From NCBI RefSeq assembly GCF_022965805.1, contig NC_133108.1, positions 38,138,051-38,202,050 on the forward strand: DNA of 64,000 nt. Reading direction: 5' to 3'. A program made the position numbers and the translations under genes. Under the pieces are notes generated by a model. The model ran no database searches. It saw only the letters and a list, made by a program, of their open reading frames with translations, and was not told the DNA's origin. The DNA comes from Primulina eburnea. Lineage: Eukaryota > Streptophyta > Magnoliopsida > Lamiales > Gesneriaceae. The first letter of the stretch is position 1; every line of letters begins with the position of its first letter. Shown in pieces: positions 60,820-64,000 of the stretch.

Positions 60820-61445
60820 TTTCTGAGCACAGCCCCCTCGCGCCGCGTCGCCTCGCCCGAGCACAGCCCCTTCGCGCCGCGCCTCCTCGCCAGAGCACAA
60901 CCCAAGCACGCCTCACCTCCTCTCGCGCTCGCCCATCTGCCGCATGCTCGCCTTGCGCGCCGCACTACCCTCGCCTTCGCCGAGCTCGCCCACTAGCCCA
61001 GCGCCTCGCCTTCGCTCCTCCTCGCCCAGGTGCCTAGCCTCGCCCAGACATCCTCGCCCTTCCTCGCCTAGCCAGCGCCTCGCCCTCGCCCCTCCTCGCC
61101 CAAGCCGAGACAGCCTTGCCTACGCTCGCCGCCCTTGCCTGCTCGCCCCTCGCCACGCTGCCCTCGCCTTTGCCGAGCTCGCCCACCAGCCCAGCGCCTC
61201 GCCTTCGCCCCTCCTCGCCCAAGCCCAGACAGCCTCGCCTATCTAGCGCCTCACCCTCGCCCCTTCTCGCCCGAGCCCAGACAGCCTCGCTTACGCTCGC
61301 CGCCGCTGCCTGCTTGCCCCTCGCCACGCCCCACCATCCTCGCCCAGCCACGCCGCCTCTGCCCGCCCACCTCGTGCCACAACGCACGCTCGCCCGGTGC
61401 ACCCTCGCCCCGCACGAGCGTGCAACACATTTGTGCTCGTCATCG
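60820..61445. repeat. GC-rich CCTCGCC low-complexity and tandem repeat block
   Basis: About 620 bp dominated by CTCGCC/GCGCC words. A longer unit, CGAGCTCGCCCA with following CAGCGCCTCGCCTTCG, recurs about 193 bp apart (60981 and 61174), and AGACAGCCTYGCCTA recurs near 61098, 61228 and 61278. Lack of stops leaves ORFs open in several frames on both strands; none resembles a protein family. Confidence 0.75.
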
Positions 61446-61529
61446 GCTCATCTTCGCCGCTTTTTAAGTATTTTGTATTTGAATTTATGGCTTCTTCGAA
61501 ATTTGTAAATGATATTATTAACCTGCTAG

Positions 61530-64000
61530 GGCAAATAAAAACTTTACCCTCTAACTCCTCTGCTAGGTGAAACCTTAGCAAGAAAATAAAAATTCATCAC
61601 TCCCGCCCTCTAATTCCTCTGCGAGGTGATACCTAGCAGGAAAACTAAAATTTTTGAAGCTGCTCCTCTACTAGGCGATGCCTTAGTAGGGAAATAAAAG
61701 TTCAACATCCCCACCCTCTAACTCCTCTGCTAGCTGATACCTTAGCAGGAAAATAAAGATTCAACACCTTCCCCCTCTAACTCCTCCACTAGGTGATACC
61801 TTAGCAGGAAAATAAAAATTCATTACTCCCGCCCTCTAACTCCTCTGCTAGGTGATACCTTAGCAGGAAAATTAAAATTTTTCACGCTGCTTCTCTACTA
61901 GGCGATGCCTTAATAGGGAAATAAAAATTCAACATCACCACCCTCTAACTTCTCTACTAGGTGATACATTAGCAGGAAAATAAAGATTCAACACCTTCCC
62001 CCTATAACTCCTCTCCTAGGTGATACCTTAGCAAGAAAATAAAGATTCAACACCTCCACCCTCTAACTCCTCTGCTAGGTGATACATTAGCAGGAAAATA
62101 AAGATGCAAAACCTCCCCCTCTAACTCCTCTGCTATGTGATACCTTAGCAGAAAAATAAAGATCCAACACCAGCCTCGAACTCCTCTGCTAGGTGAGACC
62201 TTAGCAGGAAAATAAAGATTCAACGTCTCCACCCTCTAACTCCTCTGCTAGGTGACACCTTAGCAGGAAAATAAAGATTCAACTTCCCCACCCCCTAACT
62301 CCTCTGCTAGGTGATACTTTAACAGAAAATAAAAATTCACCACCTACACCCTCTAACTCCTCTGCTAAGCCGGGCTTTAGCAGGAAAATAAAAATTCATC
62401 ACATGCACCCTCTAACTCCTCTGCTAAGCTGGGCCTTAGCAGGTAAATAAAGATTCAACACCTCCACCCTATAACTCCTCTGCTAGGTGATACCCTAGCA
62501 GGAAAATAAAAATTCACCACCTTCATCCTCTAACTCCTCTGTTAAGCCGGGCCGGGCCTTAGCAGGAAAATAAAAATTCAACACCTCCACACTCTAACTC
62601 CTCTACTAGGCGATGCCTTAGCAGGAAAATAAAAATTCACGACCTTCATCTCTAACTCCTCTGCTAAGCCGGGCCTTAGCAGGAAAATAAAAATTCACCA
62701 CCTGCACCCTCTAACTCCTCTGCTATGCCGGGCCTTAGCAGGTAAATAAAGATTCAACACCTCCACTCTCTAACTCCTCTGCTAGGTGATACTCTAGCAG
62801 GAAAATAAAAATTCATCACCTTCATCCTCTAACTCCTCTGCTAAGCCGGGCCTTAGCAGGAAAATAAAAATTCAACACCTCCACACTCTAACTCCTCTAC
62901 TAGGCGATGCCTTAGCAGGAAAATAAAAATTCACCACCTTCATCCTCTAACTCTCTGCTAAGCCGGGTCTTAGCAGGTAAATAAAGATTCAACACCTCCA
63001 CCCTCTAACTCCTCTGCTAGGTGATACCTTAGCAGGTAAATAAAGATTCAACACCTCCACCCTCTAACTCCTCTGCTAGGTGATACCCTAGCAGGAAAAT
63101 AAAAATTCACCACCTTCTTCCTCTAACTCCTCTGCTAAGCCGGGCCTTAGCAGGAAAATAAAAATTCAACACCTCCACCCTCTAACTCCTCTACTAGGCG
63201 ATGCCTTAGCAAGAAAATAAAAATTCACCACCTTCATCCTCTGACTCCTCTGCTAAGCAGGGCCTTAGCAGGTAAATAAAGATTCAACACCTCCACCCTC
63301 TAACTCCTCTACTAGGTGATACCTTAGCAGGTAAATAAAGATTCAACACCTCCACCCTCTAACTCCTCTGCTAGGTGATACCCTAACATTAAAATAAAAA
63401 TTCACCACCTTCATCCTCTAACTCCTCTGCTAAGCCGGACCTTAGCAGGAAAATAAAAATTTAACACCTCCACACTCTAACTCCTCTACTAGGCGATGCC
63501 TTAGCAGGAAAATAAAAATTCACCACCTTCATCCTCTAACTCCTCTGCTAAGCCGGGCCTTAGCAGGTAAATAAAGATTCAACACCTCCACCTTCTAACT
63601 CCTCTGCTAGGTGATACCTTAGCAGGTAAATAAAGATTCAACACCTCCACCCTCTAACTCCTCTGCAAGGTGATACCCTAGCAGGAAAATAAAAATTCAC
63701 CACCTTCATCCTCTAACTCCTCTGCTAAGTCGGGCCTTAGCAAGAAAATAAAGATTCAACCTCCTCACCCCTAACTCCTCTGCTAGGTGATACTTTAGCA
63801 GGAAAATAAAGATTCAACACCTCCACCCTCTAACTCCTCTGCTAGGTGATACCTTAGCAGGAAAATAAATATTCAACCTTCTTACCCCTTAACTCCTCTG
63901 CTAGGTGATACATTAGCAGGAAAATAAAAATTCAACCTCCTCATCAACTCCTCTGCTGGTGACACCTTAGCAGGAAAATAAAAATTCAACCTCCTCACCC
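61530..64000. repeat. Minisatellite, unit about 59 bp, about 40 copies, reaching the right edge
   Basis: Each unit has CTCTAACTCCTCTGCTA, a variable centre, TTAGCAGGAAAATAAA, and ATTCAACACCTCCACC or ATTCACCACCTTCATC. CTGCTA and TAGCAG form a short inverted repeat in almost every unit. Early units (61530-62340) vary most in length and sequence. Not a CRISPR: there are no unique spacers and the host is a plant. Position next to a Tat/Ogre-like LTR fits the tandem arrays known from the 3' untranslated part of those elements. Confidence 0.92.
62837..63720. repeat. Higher-order repeat in the minisatellite, period 294-295 bp
   Basis: Three successive blocks start at 62837, 63131 and 63426. Each has five 59-bp units in the same order: centre AAGCCGGGCC; centre GGCGATGCC with CTACTA; centre AAGCCGGG.C with GTAAATAAAG; centre GGTGATACC with GTAAATAAAG; centre GGTGATACCC. 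Confidence 0.85.

Noticed and set aside
60801..61508. Several overlapping Pro/Ala/Arg-rich ORFs of 74-130 codons
   Set aside because: The GC-rich CCTCGCC repeats simply lack stop codons. Composition follows the repeat, frames are open on both strands, and there is no protein family.
61530..64000. CRISPR-like regular repeat
   Set aside because: Units are contiguous tandem repeats without unique spacers, and the context is plant nuclear DNA.

Overview
This is a nuclear segment of a eudicot plant genome. It has GT-AG introns up to 5.5 kb, plant gene families, both major LTR-retrotransposon superfamilies, a LINE, and many small dispersed repeats in AT-rich DNA. The abundant short repeat with GTGAGACGGTCTCAC-type ends is one I associate with Lamiales (asterids). 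That assignment is a guess from memory and was not tested.

Three host genes are supported. (1) On the minus strand at the left edge lies the 5' half of a serine carboxypeptidase-like gene (four exons, 1135-2651), with a one-base frame problem in a G-run just after the signal peptide. (2) On the plus strand, 10354-21487 holds a complete autophagy gene ATG11, with five coding exons and 1154 residues. Its 5.5 kb first intron contains an antisense, decayed LINE. (3) On the minus strand, 24577-25956 holds an intact single-exon BAHD acyltransferase, closest in my judgement to spermidine hydroxycinnamoyl transferase/HCT-like enzymes. These genes do not form a pathway.

The rest is mostly mobile DNA. 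From 31005 to 37200 is a complete Ty1/copia element on the minus strand (276-bp LTRs, TSD AGCAT, one in-frame stop in pol). Its 0.7 kb leader holds a second TATA box, a 51-codon hydrophobic ORF and good splice signals. From 42622 to 59642 is a Ty3/gypsy chromovirus (LTRs about 1.85-1.9 kb, TSD ATTTT) with a second, younger chromovirus nested in it at the gag-protease junction (45818-54273, TSD AGGCC). Both encode C-terminal chromodomains (Tekay/Del-like) and both are disabled by stops and active-site changes. Each family carries a GC-rich palindrome cluster roughly 120-440 bp into its LTR, of unrelated sequence.

From about 60258 to the right edge is what looks like the 3' end of a minus-strand Tat/Ogre-type LTR element: a short LTR with a TATA box, a polypurine tract, a GC-rich CCTCGCC-type repeat region, and a minisatellite of about 59 bp (some 40 units, running off the window). 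Each minisatellite unit holds a potential hairpin, and units are organised into a five-unit higher-order repeat of 294-295 bp.

At least a dozen copies of a small MITE-like repeat, an inverted pair of solo-LTR-like repeats of about 1.5 kb flanking the ATG11-BAHD segment, and several local tandem duplications fill the remaining AT-rich spacers. No tRNA, rRNA or CRISPR was seen.
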